Assembly (NCBI RefSeq): GCF_000384155.1 | Contig: NZ_KB913031.1 | Location: forward strand, 1,929,092-1,993,091 | Source of the DNA: Methylophilus sp. 42 | GTDB lineage: Bacteria > Pseudomonadota > Gammaproteobacteria > Burkholderiales > Methylophilaceae | Length of the DNA: 64,000 bases | Direction of reading: 5' to 3' | Program-made: the position numbers and the translations under genes | Notes under the pieces: model-generated | Databases searched by the model: none | What the model saw: only the letters and a program-made list of their open reading frames with translations | Told to the model about the DNA's origin: nothing | Shown: positions 27,499 through 36,600 of the stretch, one piece after another | Numbering within the stretch: the stretch's first letter is position 1 | How the letters are laid out: each line of letters starts with the position of its first letter

Positions 27499-27577
27499 TG
27501 AAAACACTGAGCGCCATACTGGCACTCTTTGCTTCAGATTGACTCCAACACTCACGATTAAAACAAGTGACTTAACT

Positions 27578-29017
27578 ATGCAAACGCTACTCACCACTGC
27601 CAACGACTTGCTACTCCGCCCGGCCGGATTGGACCACAGCGCTTTAACCAATGTATTGTCCGGCATGATGACACACAACATCGACTACGCCGACTTGTAT
27701 TTTCAATACAGCCGTAGCGAATCGTGGGGGCTGGAAGAAGGCCAGGTCAAATCCGGCAGCTTCAATATCGACCAGGGCGTGGGCGTACGCGCAGTCAGTG
27801 GTGAAAAAACCGCCTTTGCCTATTCTGACGATATCCACCTCGACGCCTTGCAACAGGCGGCACAGGCCACGCGCGCGATTGCCAACCTGGGCCAGGAAAA
27901 AACCGGTCACAGCATTATCACCCGCAGCCATACGCCGCTCTACTTACCGCAAGACCCGATTGCCAGCCTGAGCGCAGATGCCAAGGTCAAACTACTGGAG
28001 AAACTCGAGCGTTATGCCAAGGCGCAAGATCCACGCATCACGCAAGTGATGGCGTCAATTGCCGCAGAATATGAAGTCGTATTAGTTGCACGCAGTGATG
28101 GCGTCATGGCTGGCGATGTCAGGCCCTTGGTGCGTTTATCCTTGCAAGTAATTGCCGAGCACAACGGCCGCCGCGAGCAAGGCTCCAGCGGTGGTGGTGG
28201 TCGGTTCGATTACAGTTACTTCACCGATGAAATATTACAAGACTACGCCCAAAAAGCTGCGCATCAGGCGCTGGTCAACCTGGAAGCACGCCCTGCCCCG
28301 GCTGGCAGTATGACAGTTGTACTGGGCAATGGCTGGCCAGGCATTTTGTTGCACGAAGCGATTGGCCACGGCCTCGAAGGCGATTTTAACCGTAAAGGCA
28401 GCAGCGCCTTCAGCAATATGATCGGCCAGCAAGTTGCCGCCAAAGGCATCACCATCGTCGATGACGGCACGATACAGGACCGCCGTGGCTCACTGACCAT
28501 GGACGATGAAGGCAACGCGCCACAAAACACCGTGCTCATTGAAGACGGCATCCTGCGCGGCTACATACAAGACACGCTCAATGCCAGACTGATGGGCATG
28601 GGTCTCACTGGCAATGCGCGTCGCGAGAGCTATGCGCATATCCCCATGCCACGCATGACCAACACCTATATGCTCAATGGCGACAAAGACCCGCAAGAGA
28701 TTATCAAGTCGGTGAAAAAAGGCCTCTATGCAGCTAACTTTGGTGGTGGCCAGGTCGATATCACCAGCGGCAAATTCGTGTTTAGTGCCGCCGAAGCCTA
28801 CATGATCGAAGACGGCAAAATCACCTACCCGGTCAAAGGCGCCACCCTGATTGGTAATGGACCAGATGTCCTGACAAAAGTCAGCATGATCGGTAATGAC
28901 ATGACACTGGATAGCGGCGTTGGCACCTGCGGCAAAGAAGGCCAGAGCGTGCCGGTAGGCGTTGGGCAGCCAACATTGAAGATTGATGGATTGACGGTAG
29001 GCGGCACGTCAGCCTAA
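27578..29017 (+). CDS. tldD: Metalloprotease TldD
   Basis: A 479-residue subunit of the TldD/TldE (PmbA) protease, which degrades unfolded peptides and matures ribosomally made peptides such as microcins. The zinc site [11 protein letters not shown] (HExxxH) is intact, and the C-terminal [16 protein letters not shown] and [21 protein letters not shown] segments are characteristic. The start [10 protein letters not shown] at 27578 is chosen by family length; an upstream extension would overlap the nitrilase gene. The partner tldE/pmbA is not in the window. A strong bidirectional terminator follows. Confidence 0.95.
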   Translation: MQTLLTTANDLLLRPAGLDHSALTNVLSGMMTHNIDYADLYFQYSRSESWGLEEGQVKSGSFNIDQGVGVRAVSGEKTAFAYSDDIHLDALQQAAQATRAIANLGQEKTGHSIITRSHTPLYLPQDPIASLSADAKVKLLEKLERYAKAQDPRITQVMASIAAEYEVVLVARSDGVMAGDVRPLVRLSLQVIAEHNGRREQGSSGGGGRFDYSYFTDEILQDYAQKAAHQALVNLEARPAPAGSMTVVLGNGWPGILLHEAIGHGLEGDFNRKGSSAFSNMIGQQVAAKGITIVDDGTIQDRRGSLTMDDEGNAPQNTVLIEDGILRGYIQDTLNARLMGMGLTGNARRESYAHIPMPRMTNTYMLNGDKDPQEIIKSVKKGLYAANFGGGQVDITSGKFVFSAAEAYMIEDGKITYPVKGATLIGNGPDVLTKVSMIGNDMTLDSGVGTCGKEGQSVPVGVGQPTLKIDGLTVGGTSA

Positions 29018-29030
29018 TATCTATCAGAGA

Positions 29031-29063
29031 GTAAAAAAGCTGCCTAAAGGGCAGCTTTTTTAC
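29031..29063. terminator. Bidirectional intrinsic terminator between tldD and the MFS gene
   Basis: A perfect 14-bp stem, GTAAAAAAGCTGCC (29031-29044) with GGCAGCTTTTTTAC (29050-29063), loop TAAAG. T6 on both strands serves both convergent genes. Confidence 0.92.
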
Positions 29064-29070
29064 TTAGTCG

Positions 29071-30237
29071 TTAACGGGCTTTGAGATGATTCACTCCCAG
29101 CCACGCAATATAGCTATAACACAATACCGGCAACACGAACGCATGATGCAAGCCTATGCGATCGGCCAACAACCCAGTCAACAACGGCACCACCGCGCCA
29201 CCCAAAATGGCAGTGGCCAGCAGGCCTGAGCCCTTTTTCTCCTGACCGGGCTTGAGGCTTTTAATACCCAGCGTAAAAATGGTCGGAAACATAATGGAGT
29301 TGCACAAACCGACCAGCACCATGCTGACGACGGCCAGCATGCCGGTCGCGTTCATGGAGTAAATAATCAAAATAATCGCCAGTATTGCATGCACACTGAG
29401 CACTTTAGCCGGGGCAAATGCCTTGAGCGTAAAAATACCAATAAAACGCCCCAGCATGGCACCGCCCCAGTACAGCGCAATCAATGATGCGGCTTCTGCC
29501 TCTGGCATGCGTGTCAGCTCTTTAATGTAGTTGACCAGAAAACTACCAATCGCGACCTCGGCACCGACATAGCAAAAAATACCCACCATGCCTAACATCA
29601 GTCCACGGTCAGCCAGCACCTCACGCCAGAGACTCTCATCCTTTTCTGCGCTGTCCATTCCGGCCAGATTCAGGCGCGACAACACAAGAGCAATCGCCAC
29701 CAGCACGCCAGCAATGAACAAATAAGGATAAACCACGCCCTCTGCATGGCTGGAATGTGCCAGTGCAGAAAGGATGAAATAAGCACCAAAGAAAGGCGCA
29801 ATAAAAGTGCCTAACGAATTAAACGCTTGTGCCATGGTCAGGCGTGAAGAAGCGGTTTCTTTAGGGCCGATCACAGACACACATGGGTTAGCCGCCACTT
29901 GCAGCAATACGATACCGGAGGCCAGCACAAACAAAGCGCCAAGGAACAAGGGATAAGCATGCAATGCCACTGCCGGATAAAATAGCAGACAGCCTAATGC
30001 CGCCAGCGAAAAGCCAATCACCATGCCGGTTTGGTAACCGACCTTTTCAATCAGCTTGCTAAACGGAATTGACGTCAGGCCATAGGCCGCAAAAAAACAA
30101 AACTGCACCAGCGCAGCCTGGCTGTAACTCAAGTCGAAAACCGCTTTGAGATACGGCACCAGGATATCGTTTAGACAGGTAATAAAGCCCATCATAAAGA
30201 ACAATATAATCAGTGAGGTGAGTGCTTTTTTATACAT
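29071..30237 (-). CDS. FucP/GluP-like sugar MFS transporter
   Basis: A 388-residue, 12-TM major facilitator of the fucose:H+ symporter / glucose-galactose transporter group. Characteristic segments are FMMGFITCLNDILVPYLK in TM1, QVAANPCVSVIGPKETASSRL and TMAQAFNSLGTFIAPFFG between TM4 and TM5, and GLCNSIMFPTIFTLGI in TM10. It would carry a hexose or related sugar with protons. ATG 30237 (MYKKAL) is preferred; a TTG at 30249 is possible. It is monocistronic. A sugar transporter is unremarkable in itself but noteworthy if the host is an obligate methylotroph. Confidence 0.9.
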   Translation of the reverse strand: MYKKALTSLIILFFMMGFITCLNDILVPYLKAVFDLSYSQAALVQFCFFAAYGLTSIPFSKLIEKVGYQTGMVIGFSLAALGCLLFYPAVALHAYPLFLGALFVLASGIVLLQVAANPCVSVIGPKETASSRLTMAQAFNSLGTFIAPFFGAYFILSALAHSSHAEGVVYPYLFIAGVLVAIALVLSRLNLAGMDSAEKDESLWREVLADRGLMLGMVGIFCYVGAEVAIGSFLVNYIKELTRMPEAEAASLIALYWGGAMLGRFIGIFTLKAFAPAKVLSVHAILAIILIIYSMNATGMLAVVSMVLVGLCNSIMFPTIFTLGIKSLKPGQEKKGSGLLATAILGGAVVPLLTGLLADRIGLHHAFVLPVLCYSYIAWLGVNHLKAR

Positions 30238-30408
30238 AGCGTCTTTCAAATTAAATCAGCGAGTAACTACAGCATAAATGTCATGGCTTTGGAAGTTGCT
30301 TTTGGTGCAATGCCCTTTTTTAAGCTTGATGCGGCCAGTAATTCAACCTCAAACACAAAAATGAACCGGTTGAATTTAATCCAGATCAAATCGAATACCG
30401 ATTTAGGC

Positions 30409-30438
30409 TTGACGCTAGGCATAGCTCCCTCTTAATAT
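30409..30438 (+). promoter_or_regulatory. Candidate sigma-70 promoter for the DUF2934 gene
   Basis: TTGACG (30409-30414) and TAATAT (30433-30438) are spaced 18 nt, about 65 nt upstream of the ATG at 30502. Confidence 0.45.
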
Positions 30439-30501
30439 AGCTTTACAGCGACCACAAGTCGACGCTATTTCATTTAACTCTAGACCACGGAGAATTATTG
30501 T

Positions 30502-30768
30502 ATGGCAGCTACCAAAACCACGGCATCATCCGCTAAAAAAACCACCTCCGCAAAAAAAGCGGCGCCCAAGCCAGCTTCAGACAAATCAGCAAAACCGGCA
30601 GTGACGCGCAAGAAAACCGTTAAACCTGCGATTATCACCAGTGAAGAACGTTACAAAATGATTGAGGTTGCGGCCTACTATATTGCCGAAAAAAAAGGCT
30701 TTGGCCATTCCCATATGGACTATTGGTTAGAGGCTGAGCAAGAGATTAATGCCAAATTGAATGCCTGA
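30502..30768 (+). CDS. DUF2934 protein with Lys/Ala-rich N-terminal tail
   Basis: An 88-residue protein. Residues 1-45 are a low-complexity basic tail rich in Ala, Lys, Thr, Ser and Pro, resembling histone H1-like tails. Residues 46-85 are a DUF2934 motif (SEERYKMIEVAAYYIAEKKGFGH followed by DYWLEAEQEI), a short helical unit common in soil proteobacteria and without known function. CGGAG lies 10 nt before the ATG. The basic tail suggests nucleic-acid binding (inference). It stands alone on the plus strand between two minus-strand units. Confidence 0.85.
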   Translation: MAATKTTASSAKKTTSAKKAAPKPASDKSAKPAVTRKKTVKPAIITSEERYKMIEVAAYYIAEKKGFGHSHMDYWLEAEQEINAKLNA

Positions 30769-30784
30769 TTGCCAGACTGGCTAT

Positions 30785-31810
30785 TTATTGAGGCTGGCGT
30801 GTACGTGGCAGCAACGGTGCCGAAGTGAACTGGATATCGGCACCGCTATGCTGCGCATATTGTAAAAATCCCAACACTTCGGGATGACTCAAGCGCAAAC
30901 CATAGGCAATGTAAGGGTATTCGGAGAGTGGCACCTGCTTCTGGAAGAACGGCCAATGAGCACTCGGGTTGTAAAAACGCTCGACCAGGCTGGTAATCGC
31001 CAATAGTTCGTATTGACCCAGGGCATTGAGTACCAGCCAGGGCCCGCCTGAGTCACCGAGCGTAGGCATGGCAATCGTATGGTCATATTGGTCCATTTCA
31101 TTTAGACGATTCACGGCCAGCAAGGCTTTTTCGGCATGCACCAGTTCTTGTGTATACGCAAACTGGGTTTGCGCTTGCAGATGTAGCATCTCATCCATCT
31201 CGCGGTATGCTTTGGGTAATACCTGATAAAAGTCAGATAAATCACGCACAGGTTTGCGTTCACCGCAACGCGGATGCCGCGTATCGGCTTCGCCATACCC
31301 TCGCCCATAACCGCAAATCATCAACAGGTCAGGCAAGGCATCGTCAAGCCGAATGCGTAAAGGTTGTATCAGGCTGGTCACTTTTGCCTCAAACACCAGC
31401 ACGGCAACGTCTTGGGTTAAATCCTCTGCAACCACCTCAAACGGCCGGTAAAAAACCTGTTTCAGGCTAATATCTTCTATGCCCAGTAGCTCAGGCTGCG
31501 CAATGGAAAGCATAGGCAAACTCATGGCGCCGGTCAAACGTACCTCTTTCAGGCAATGCGCGGCCGTAATGAGTGTCAGTGGTTTGAGGCCCACAATCGC
31601 GGCACTACAAATCGAATCGTAATACTCCCACTTCTCTGCCGAGTGCAAAAAATGGGCATGCTGAACACTTAACTTGACGGTGGAAATAGCCATTCCCGGA
31701 AATGTCAGCCCATGAATAATGGCCTGGCTGGAATGCCCGATTGTCAGCCCCATACAGACTACTAATAGAGGCATCACTCGCCTGAGCAGCTTTATGCTCA
31801 CCTGCCGCAT
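30785..31810 (-). CDS. Secreted trypsin-like (S1) serine protease
   Basis: A 341-residue exported protease of the chymotrypsin fold. It has a signal peptide about 1-30 (VMPLLVVCMGLTIGHSSQA), directly followed by IIHG, which mimics the IVGG activation site of S1 enzymes. The triad is visible: His in ITAAHCL, Asp in TQDVAVLVF and Ser in LGDSGGPW. Cysteines in GYGRGYGEADTRHPRCGE and elsewhere may form disulfides. Its target is unknown. It is the second gene after a small secreted protein (31830-32306, 19-nt gap), so the two are probably co-expressed. Confidence 0.88.
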   Translation of the reverse strand: MRQVSIKLLRRVMPLLVVCMGLTIGHSSQAIIHGLTFPGMAISTVKLSVQHAHFLHSAEKWEYYDSICSAAIVGLKPLTLITAAHCLKEVRLTGAMSLPMLSIAQPELLGIEDISLKQVFYRPFEVVAEDLTQDVAVLVFEAKVTSLIQPLRIRLDDALPDLLMICGYGRGYGEADTRHPRCGERKPVRDLSDFYQVLPKAYREMDEMLHLQAQTQFAYTQELVHAEKALLAVNRLNEMDQYDHTIAMPTLGDSGGPWLVLNALGQYELLAITSLVERFYNPSAHWPFFQKQVPLSEYPYIAYGLRLSHPEVLGFLQYAQHSGADIQFTSAPLLPRTRQPQ

Positions 31811-31829
31811 TTGCCTGGGCCAGTCCGTT

Positions 31830-32306
31830 TCAGCGCAGACTTCTGCTCGCGTTATTTTTTAACTCAATGGGCCCAAAACAGCTTGCGAGCGAAGGGTCAT
31901 CGTTATCACAGGAAATAAAACTGCTGCCATCTGGTTTAAATAACAAGAAACTGGTTTGCTCGCTATTCACTTCCGACGTTTGCCGGGTGCAATCCTGCGC
32001 TTTGTTACTGAGCGTTACCCGATGATTCAGCTTGAAAAACCCATGTTCATTCGGCTGTGGCGTCACCTCATAATGCGCTTCCAGTTGTTCATCGCCACTG
32101 GTAAACACGGCGCTGCCATCCTCTTTAAACCAATAGCTTTCCAAACAGCCAGTCTCAGGCAGTCGCGATTCCCAATAACCGATCACAGGGTGTTTGAGTG
32201 ATCGTGGATCTGCTTCAGCGATCACTTGCATGCTGGCCAACAAGGCACAACAAGCAAACAGTGATTTCAGAACAGTGTGTTTTTCATTGACTCGCTGATA
32301 ACGCAT
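31830..32306 (-). CDS. Small secreted Cys-containing protein, unknown
   Basis: A 158-residue protein I do not recognise. A signal peptide covers about residues 1-30 (LFACCALLASMQVIAEA). The mature part is beta-rich with WESRLPETGCLESYWFKEDG, and Cys residues near DCTRQ, FISCDND and LASCFGP could make two disulfides. GGGGGA lies 4 nt before ATG 32306; an in-frame TTG at 32318 is the alternative. It stands immediately before a trypsin-like protease in the same direction, so a partner, substrate or inhibitor role is possible but unproven. Confidence 0.7.
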   Translation of the reverse strand: MRYQRVNEKHTVLKSLFACCALLASMQVIAEADPRSLKHPVIGYWESRLPETGCLESYWFKEDGSAVFTSGDEQLEAHYEVTPQPNEHGFFKLNHRVTLSNKAQDCTRQTSEVNSEQTSFLLFKPDGSSFISCDNDDPSLASCFGPIELKNNASRSLR

Positions 32307-32452
32307 TGCATCCCCCAAGGTTGAAATGATGTAAAGCTGTCAGCGATTGTCATTGAAAAAAATTAACGGCAAATAGTGAATGATTCCCTACGATAGCCAC
32401 AATACTTCCCTGCCTCAAGCATCCGCCTTTACGCGCGTCATCGGCAGGCAAT

Positions 32453-32478
32453 AAAAAACCCCGGAAAGCCGGGGTTTT
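32453..32478 (-). terminator. Intrinsic terminator of earP-efp
   Basis: AAAACCCCGG (32455-32464) pairs with CCGGGGTTTT (32469-32478), with T6 on the minus strand, 20 nt after the efp stop. Confidence 0.9.
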
Positions 32479-32498
32479 GGGCGCCGATACAGGCTGAA

Positions 32499-33059
32499 TT
32501 ACTTCATGACACGGTTACGGTATTCACCAGTACGGGTATCGATCTCAATTCTGTCGCCCTGGCTCACAAACAGTGGTACCGGGATTTCAAAACCAGTCGC
32601 AATCTTGGCTGGCTTCATGACCTTACCTGACGTATCGCCTTTTACAGCTGGCTCGGTGTAAGTGATTTCACGCACGACTGTTGTTGGCAATTCAATAGAA
32701 ATGGCTTTACCGTCGTAGAAACGCACTTCACATGGCATACCATCTTCCAGGTATGGCAGCGCATCTTCCATAAACTCGGCATCCACGTCGTACTGGTTGT
32801 ACTCAGCGTCCATAAATACGTAGGTTGGATCCGCAAAGTAGGAGTAAGTCACTTCTTTCTTTTCCAGCACAATTACATCAAACTTGTCTTGTGCGCTGTA
32901 AACGTTTTCGCTTGGCGCTTCAGTCAACAAATTTTTCATTTTCATTTTCACCACAGCCGCATTACGGCCGGATTTGTTGTATTCGGTTTTTACAACTACC
33001 ATCGGGTCGTTGCCAATCATCACTACGTTGCCAACGCGGAGGTCTTGAGCGATTTTCAT
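32499..33059 (-). CDS. efp: Elongation factor P, Arg32 type
   Basis: A 186-residue translation factor that relieves ribosome stalling at polyproline. The tip loop carries Arg32 ([10 protein letters not shown]) instead of Lys34, the type modified by rhamnosylation. C-terminal OB domain [20 protein letters not shown] is intact. The upstream gene (41-nt gap, same strand) is the rhamnosyltransferase EarP, confirming this modification system. A terminator follows. Confidence 0.97.
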   Translation of the reverse strand: MKIAQDLRVGNVVMIGNDPMVVVKTEYNKSGRNAAVVKMKMKNLLTEAPSENVYSAQDKFDVIVLEKKEVTYSYFADPTYVFMDAEYNQYDVDAEFMEDALPYLEDGMPCEVRFYDGKAISIELPTTVVREITYTEPAVKGDTSGKVMKPAKIATGFEIPVPLFVSQGDRIEIDTRTGEYRNRVMK

Positions 33060-33100
33060 AAATAAGCCTTAATTTGTATGCGGGATTTGAAAGCGCGGAA

Positions 33101-34204
33101 TTATACCCGATGTGCACGACATTTCTCAATAAAAATCACCAAGTTAGTCGCCAGGTCTGCCTGCTTGGATTGGGTCACTTTAAAGGCATGGGCATGCTGC
33201 GCAAACTGCGGCAGCGCGGCTAGCAAAGACGGCCAATGGGCGGCTTGCCAATCCCCTTGCGCCCACGCCAGCATGGCATGATGGATGACTTCGCTGAGTG
33301 CCGCATCAGTCTGTGCCAGATAATGTGCCATAAACGCGTTGAGTTTTAACAGATGCGTGTCTTCGCTTTGCTGATAAGGCAGCCAGATCATCGGCTTGCC
33401 CGCCCATAAGGCACGAATCCAGCTATCTTCACCGCGCACGAAGTTAAAGTCGCACAAGCAAAGCAAACGGTCGTAATCAGTTTGCGATAAAAACGGAATC
33501 ACCAAAAACTCGCATTGTTCGCGCTGGATGCGATCACCCACCTGCACGTTGTTGACCCCAAGCACAGCGCCCAACATGGGGGCTACTGTCTGTGGCACCA
33601 ATACACATACGGGTACAGTTGAAACCTGCAAGCTTTCCACCAGGGCAGCCAATGGCGCATGCGCATAACAAAACAACGATACAGTGAGTTGATCAGGCGC
33701 CGGCGCCAAGCCTAAATCATGCCACGCTGCGCTGGCTTGCAATCCAGGCAAACTAGCTTCACGGAGTAGCCCCCCTGTCGCCGGGGTAAAGCCAGGATAA
33801 AAGAAATGACGCACCAGGCCATTGGCTTGCGGCGAAGGTTGTGCGTGAAAACTGTCCACCCAGCTTTCTGCTGATAAATAATCAACGTTGACCCAAATCG
33901 ACCGCTGGCCGAGCATGTGTTGCTGGTAAGTCTCAGGTAAACCGCAGCCAAACGTTTCTATCACCACATCGGCCGCTTGTGAAAAATCAGCACTTTCAGA
34001 CCAATGCTGCAACTGGATGCGCGCATGCCCTGCCCCGGCAAACTGCTGCGCCAGCGCCAGATCGTCCACCCACAAACGCATACTGATCTCGTATTCGTCG
34101 GCCAGTTGACGCGCCAGCCGCCAGCACACGCCTATATCGCCAAAGTTATCGACGACCTTGCAAAAAATATCCCACGTGAATGTTGTTTGTGCTGGATGAG
34201 TCAT
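33101..34204 (-). CDS. earP: EF-P arginine rhamnosyltransferase EarP
   Basis: A 367-residue inverting GT-B glycosyltransferase that moves rhamnose from dTDP-rhamnose to Arg32 of EF-P. The N-terminal catalytic region WDIFCKVVDNFGDIGVCWRLARQL has the conserved Asp residues, and the nucleotide-sugar side includes FNFVRGEDSWIRALWAGKPMIWLPYQQ with the RGEDS motif. The length is normal for the family. It is the first gene of the earP-efp operon. Confidence 0.96.
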   Translation of the reverse strand: MTHPAQTTFTWDIFCKVVDNFGDIGVCWRLARQLADEYEISMRLWVDDLALAQQFAGAGHARIQLQHWSESADFSQAADVVIETFGCGLPETYQQHMLGQRSIWVNVDYLSAESWVDSFHAQPSPQANGLVRHFFYPGFTPATGGLLREASLPGLQASAAWHDLGLAPAPDQLTVSLFCYAHAPLAALVESLQVSTVPVCVLVPQTVAPMLGAVLGVNNVQVGDRIQREQCEFLVIPFLSQTDYDRLLCLCDFNFVRGEDSWIRALWAGKPMIWLPYQQSEDTHLLKLNAFMAHYLAQTDAALSEVIHHAMLAWAQGDWQAAHWPSLLAALPQFAQHAHAFKVTQSKQADLATNLVIFIEKCRAHRV

Positions 34205-34362
34205 CTGGCAAAAGCATTGATACCGCTAAAAAGTCATTGATTGTATCTTAATTCATGTAGCGGATAACCATCCGGCGTCATGCCCGGTGCCAAAGTACAA
34301 GCCTTTATTTAAGCGACTGGCAGACCTATCCCCTGCTTAATTTCAATACACCTGTTGCAATT

Positions 34363-34380
34363 GATAATGATTATCATTAC
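34363..34380. promoter_or_regulatory. Fur-box-like palindrome
   Basis: GATAATGATTATCATTAC contains AATGAT-T-ATCATT, a perfect 6-1-6 dyad that matches most of the classical Fur consensus (GATAATGATAATCATTATC). It lies about 70 bp before the YceI gene start, so iron-dependent repression of that gene is predicted. Confidence 0.7.
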
Positions 34381-34449
34381 TATAAATAAAGCGAGTGATC
34401 GCAATCCATGACGATATTAACCAGATCAAAAATAAGGCAGGAAATTGAT

Positions 34450-35073
34450 ATGAATATGTGGCAAGCACGTGCATTAACCGCAATTATCGGCAGTTTATTA
34501 AGCAGCGCAGTATGGGCGAATAGCTGTACTTACACCCCGGATGAAAAAAGCTTTAAATTTTCATTCACCGCATTTGGTGCGCCAGACAAATCCTATGTCG
34601 TGACCAAGAATACCTTTAAAAAATATCAACTGGCCTCTGCCACCGGCAAGCTCGAAGGCGCGACCATTGAGATCGACAGCACCTCGCTGGATACCTCAAA
34701 TGATTTAAATAATGGCAAAGGTGGCACCTGGGATCCGGCACTGGCAAGCATCCGCAATATGAATGTCGTGACTGGCCTGTTCAAAAACTTTGCCAACCCG
34801 GGCAAGATTACCGCCAAAATTGAGAAAATCCAGGGCAATGACTTACAGTTGGCTGTCACCATGAATGACGTGACCAAAGTGGTGCCGATGAAAATCACTG
34901 AGAAAAATGGTCATTTACTCGCCAAAGGTACGCTGGATATTATCAAGGACTTCAATGGCGGCAGTGCTTTTGAGAAGTTCGGGCGCATTTGTACCCAGGC
35001 CTTCCATCAAGGCAAGACCTGGACCGATGTCGATATTGAGTTTGAAGTAGATGCGAAGAAAAGCTGCAAGTAA
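34450..35073 (+). CDS. YceI-family periplasmic protein
   Basis: A 207-residue exported protein: signal peptide about 1-22 (ending AVWANS) and a YceI lipocalin-like beta-barrel (FKFSFTAFGAPDKSYVV, ATIEIDSTSLDTSND, PGKITAKIEKIQG). The family binds polyisoprenoids such as ubiquinone precursors. The start at 34450 has AGGAAA 6 nt upstream; an in-frame start at 34408 lacks one. Two Cys (NSCTYT, RICTQ) and a third in the KSCK tail are present. A Fur-box-like site upstream suggests iron regulation, unusual for this family. Confidence 0.88.
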   Translation: MNMWQARALTAIIGSLLSSAVWANSCTYTPDEKSFKFSFTAFGAPDKSYVVTKNTFKKYQLASATGKLEGATIEIDSTSLDTSNDLNNGKGGTWDPALASIRNMNVVTGLFKNFANPGKITAKIEKIQGNDLQLAVTMNDVTKVVPMKITEKNGHLLAKGTLDIIKDFNGGSAFEKFGRICTQAFHQGKTWTDVDIEFEVDAKKSCK

Positions 35074-35100
35074 AAAAGCAGAAAGCAAGCACTAAAAGAC

Positions 35101-35131
35101 AAAGCCCCTATCGGCGATGATCAGGGGCTTT
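35101..35131. terminator. Hairpin between YceI gene and exonuclease gene
   Basis: AAAGCCCCT (35101-35109) pairs with AGGGGCTTT (35123-35131) around a 13-nt loop. Short T/A tracts on both sides fit a weak bidirectional terminator for convergent genes. Confidence 0.6.
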
Positions 35132-35150
35132 GTTGACGCGATCATAAACA

Positions 35151-35654
35151 CTATTCAGTCAGTACAGTCGCCATTTCAGCTGTTTTTAACCAGGTCAGTT
35201 GCAACACCTTGGCGTCAGTAGAAGCTCTATGCTGCTGCAATGCAAAGGCGTCACGTATGGATTGCTTGGTTTCATGCCAGACAGCCTGTTGCTCAGGAGT
35301 CAAGGTGACACTTAAATCTTCCAGCTTAAAGCGCGGGCTGAAGCCAGCGGCCTCATACAGGCTATGTAACCAGACAAAATCCTGGTACCAGCCATCGGTA
35401 TACACGGTTTGACCAGCAAACACACGGTTCAGGTGCGTTGCAATTTCCTTTGCAGTTTGACCATGTGCCTCTAATGACTGCCGGGACTGTTGGTGCAGCT
35501 TTTCAGCCTCTTTATCCCAATGCAGCCAGTCAGCATCTGGTTGCACCTGTGCACTCCATACGTCGCCATTTGCATCGACGTAGCCAATCTCGACCGGGTA
35601 ACTACCCACGCCGAAACCTGAAGCTTCAATATCTAATATGACTGGTGGAACCAT
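35151..35654 (-). CDS. DEDD-type 3'-5' exonuclease-like protein
   Basis: A 167-residue protein with an RNase H-like exonuclease layout: VILDIEASGFG gives the first Asp and Glu, VYTDGWYQDFVWL the middle Asp, and QHRASTDAK the His and last Asp. It may trim DNA or RNA ends; the substrate is unknown. It is short, consisting of the catalytic domain alone. The start at 35654 has AGGTCAG upstream; a TTG one codon earlier also exists. Monocistronic. Confidence 0.75.
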   Translation of the reverse strand: MVPPVILDIEASGFGVGSYPVEIGYVDANGDVWSAQVQPDADWLHWDKEAEKLHQQSRQSLEAHGQTAKEIATHLNRVFAGQTVYTDGWYQDFVWLHSLYEAAGFSPRFKLEDLSVTLTPEQQAVWHETKQSIRDAFALQQHRASTDAKVLQLTWLKTAEMATVLTE

Positions 35655-35854
35655 CAATACTGACCTGTGTGTATCTCTCTATCAATGAATCTGCGACTGC
35701 ATGCAACTTACGTTTATCTGGCTATTCAACGGCACAAAAACGCTTGGCTTTAATCAGCATTGAGATTATACGCAATTAGTCTAAACTGAGGACTGAACTT
35801 ACTGTGACCTTACTGGACAAACTAAAGTCACAAATACTTGTTAGGGAGAAAAAA

Positions 35855-36520
35855 ATGCATAAAATTATTACAGTCTCAGTGTTAACAGCAGCGATTGGCT
35901 TGTCTGGTTGTGCAAATATGAGCGAAACCCAGAAAGGCACTGCTAAAGGCGCAGGTATTGGCGCTGCTGCGGGCGGTGTCATTGGCGCCGTTGCCGGTGG
36001 TGGCAAAGGGGCAGTCATTGGTGCCGCTGTAGGCGCTGGTGCTGGTGCGATTGCGGGTAACATCTGGTCCAAAAAGATGGAGGCACAGAAACAGGAAATG
36101 GAACAGGCCACAGCCGGCACAGGGGTGGCCGTGACCAAAACGGAAAATAACCAGCTGAAACTGGAGATTCCAAGTGATATTTCATTTGATAAAGGCAAAT
36201 CCAATATCAAACCGAATTTCCGCCCCATCCTGGATAAATTTGCGACCGGTTTACAAAACAACGCTGCCGCACGCGTCACCATCGTCGGTCATACTGACAG
36301 CAGTGGCTCAGATGCCATCAATGATCCATTATCGGTGAATCGTGCTGCCAGTGCCCGTAGTTACCTGGCCGAGCGCGGTATTGCCTTTAACCGCATCACC
36401 ATTGATGGCCGCGGCTCACATGAACCATTAGCGGCAAACGACACCGAAGCGAACCGCGCGAAAAACCGCCGTGTAGAGATCTTCGTCGCTGAACCTGAAT
36501 CTCAGGCAGCGCCAAAATAA
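35855..36520 (+). CDS. Glycine-zipper/OmpA-family outer-membrane lipoprotein
   Basis: A 221-residue lipoprotein. The lipobox LSGC follows a signal peptide (about 1-20). A glycine zipper (about 32-72, repeated GAGIGAAAGG / GAVAGGG / GAAVGAGAGAIAG) is inserted next, then an OmpA-C peptidoglycan-binding domain (about 105-210) with ISFDKGKSNIKP, VGHTDSSGS, NRAASARSYL and NRRVEI. It tethers the outer membrane to the wall, like YiaD. AGGGAG lies 7 nt before ATG 35855; the upstream extension is not supported. A terminator follows directly. Confidence 0.92.
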   Translation: MHKIITVSVLTAAIGLSGCANMSETQKGTAKGAGIGAAAGGVIGAVAGGGKGAVIGAAVGAGAGAIAGNIWSKKMEAQKQEMEQATAGTGVAVTKTENNQLKLEIPSDISFDKGKSNIKPNFRPILDKFATGLQNNAAARVTIVGHTDSSGSDAINDPLSVNRAASARSYLAERGIAFNRITIDGRGSHEPLAANDTEANRAKNRRVEIFVAEPESQAAPK

Positions 36521-36535
36521 GCTTTAGGTGACAAG

Positions 36536-36565
36536 AAAAAAGCCGACTATGCAGTCGGCTTTTTT
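36536..36565. terminator. Intrinsic terminator after the OmpA-like gene
   Basis: AAAAAAGCCGACT (36536-36548) pairs with AGTCGGCTTTTTT (36553-36565), loop ATGC. It serves the plus strand and also has a T-run on the minus strand. Confidence 0.9.
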
Positions 36566-36566
36566 C

Positions 36567-36587
36567 ATGCGCAATGCGCAATGCGCA
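36567..36587. repeat. Three tandem copies of ATGCGCA
   Basis: A perfect 7-bp unit repeated three times directly after the terminator between convergent genes. Each unit overlaps the palindrome TGCGCA. No function is evident. Confidence 0.7.
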
Positions 36588-36600
36588 TTTAACAGATAAT

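Noticed and set aside
27498-27542. 14-codon ORF ([14 protein letters not shown]) overlapping the nitrilase stop
   Set aside because: It resembles the start of a signal peptide, but is too short and has no continuation; it could be a remnant or a coupling ORF. Not enough evidence for a gene.
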